Assembly (NCBI GenBank): GCA_019347575.1
Contig: JAHWKY010000004.1
Coordinates: forward strand, 124,001-188,000
DNA: 64,000 nt
From: Actinomycetota bacterium
GTDB lineage: Bacteria > Actinomycetota > Nitriliruptoria > Nitriliruptorales > Nitriliruptoraceae
Direction: 5' to 3'
Shown: positions 63,711 through 64,000 of the stretch, piece after piece
Layout: every line of letters starts with the position of its first letter
Numbering within the stretch: position 1 is the first letter of the stretch
Made by a program: the position numbers and the translations under genes
The notes under the pieces: generated by a model
Database searches by the model: none
Seen by the model: only the letters and a program-made list of their open reading frames with translations
What the model was told of the DNA's origin: nothing

Positions 63711-64000
63711 GCAGCCAGACCATCCCCGAGCCCGTCGACGACGTGGCGTCGCGCGTCGAGGTCCTCGTGGTCACCGGCATGTCGGGGGCGGGGCGAACCC
63801 ACGCCGCGAAGGTGCTCGAGGACCTGGGGTACTTCGTGATCGACAACCTGCCCCCGATGCTCATCTCCCGTGTCACCGAGCTCGCACGGACGCCGGGGAG
63901 CAGCGTGGATCGCATCGTGCTGGTCACCGATGTGCGGGGCCGCGAGTTCTTCGACGCCCTCGAGGACGAGGTGAGCCGGCTGCGGGAGGCCGAGGACGTC
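63707..64000 (+). CDS. rapZ: RapZ-family nucleotide-binding protein, 3'-truncated by the window edge
   Basis: 98 residues visible from GTG 63707. P-loop GMSGAGRT (24-31), followed by VLEDLGYFVIDNLPPMLI and VTDVRGREFF, all typical of RapZ/YvcJ. In E. coli RapZ steers small-RNA control of glucosamine-6-phosphate synthesis; in Gram-positives the role is less clear. The uvrC-rapZ order is the usual actinobacterial one and predicts a YvcK-like and a whiA gene next, outside the window. Confidence 0.93.
   Translation, partial: MSSQTIPEPVDDVASRVEVLVVTGMSGAGRTHAAKVLEDLGYFVIDNLPPMLISRVTELARTPGSSVDRIVLVTDVRGREFFDALEDEVSRLREAEDV

Overview
The window is a 64 kb stretch of a very high-GC actinobacterial chromosome. 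GTG and TTG starts are frequent, and genes are often coupled through 4-base GTGA overlaps. The gene order is actinobacterial: a his cluster running into hisI-trpE-trpC-trpB-trpA, then polA, rpsA, coaE, uvrB, uvrA and uvrC-rapZ. A PdtaR-type ANTAR regulator, LPxTG-type surface proteins and a UbiA/DprE1/DprE2 arabinan-precursor cassette point the same way. The exact lineage cannot be fixed from the sequence. A deep-branching actinobacterium (Nitriliruptoria-like) is a guess.

Layout. 1-18.6 kb: the 3' part of dnaE, then hisD-hisC-hisB-hisH-hisA(priA-like)-hisF. A four-gene accessory block follows (methyltransferase, PAAR-tip protein, second methyltransferase, LOG-like protein). Then come hisI-trpE, an M28 peptidase lipoprotein, a hotdog-like protein, trpC-trpB-trpA and an S66 LD-carboxypeptidase. 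No hisG, hisE, trpG, trpD or trpF lies in the window. 18.6-25 kb: secreted and envelope enzymes (NodB deacetylase lipoprotein, DUF4015 glycoside hydrolase-like protein, sortase-type GDPD), a sirtuin, a small stress protein and a double-hotdog protein. 25-31.4 kb: a three-repeat HNH protein next to tRNA-Leu(CAA), PdtaR, a polar amino-acid ABC transporter, a serine hydrolase and an SRPBCC protein. 31.4-38.1 kb: two related LPxTG-anchored beta-propeller proteins, a CnoX-like thioredoxin and an LVIVD-repeat protein. 38.1-49 kb: polA, a decayed Rieske gene, rpsA, coaE, a HAD hydrolase, an M1-like peptidase and uvrB. 49-53.6 kb: a Clp-N/zinc-ribbon protein, an ABC-2 exporter and a metallo-beta-lactamase-fold hydrolase. 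53.6-64 kb: uvrA behind a LexA-type SOS box, UbiA-DprE1-DprE2, a GT-C-like membrane protein, uvrC and the start of rapZ.

Functionally, the first third makes histidine and tryptophan. HisA may also supply the missing TrpF step, as PriA does in related genomes. The UvrA/B/C and PolA genes form a dispersed nucleotide-excision repair set. UbiA, DprE1 and DprE2 would make decaprenylphosphoryl-arabinose for the cell wall, and a membrane glycosyltransferase-like gene lies beside them.

The most unusual content is non-coding. A REP-like palindromic repeat family occurs in ten copies at four loci and supplies the last codons of uvrA. A 65-bp double-hairpin insertion with a 14-bp duplication hides the hisC ribosome-binding site. 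A shared hairpin motif starts at the stop codons of three unrelated genes. A recurrent TANNNT-N7/8-start arrangement suggests leaderless transcripts. No CRISPR array, prophage, insertion sequence or clear multi-gene novel defence system was seen.
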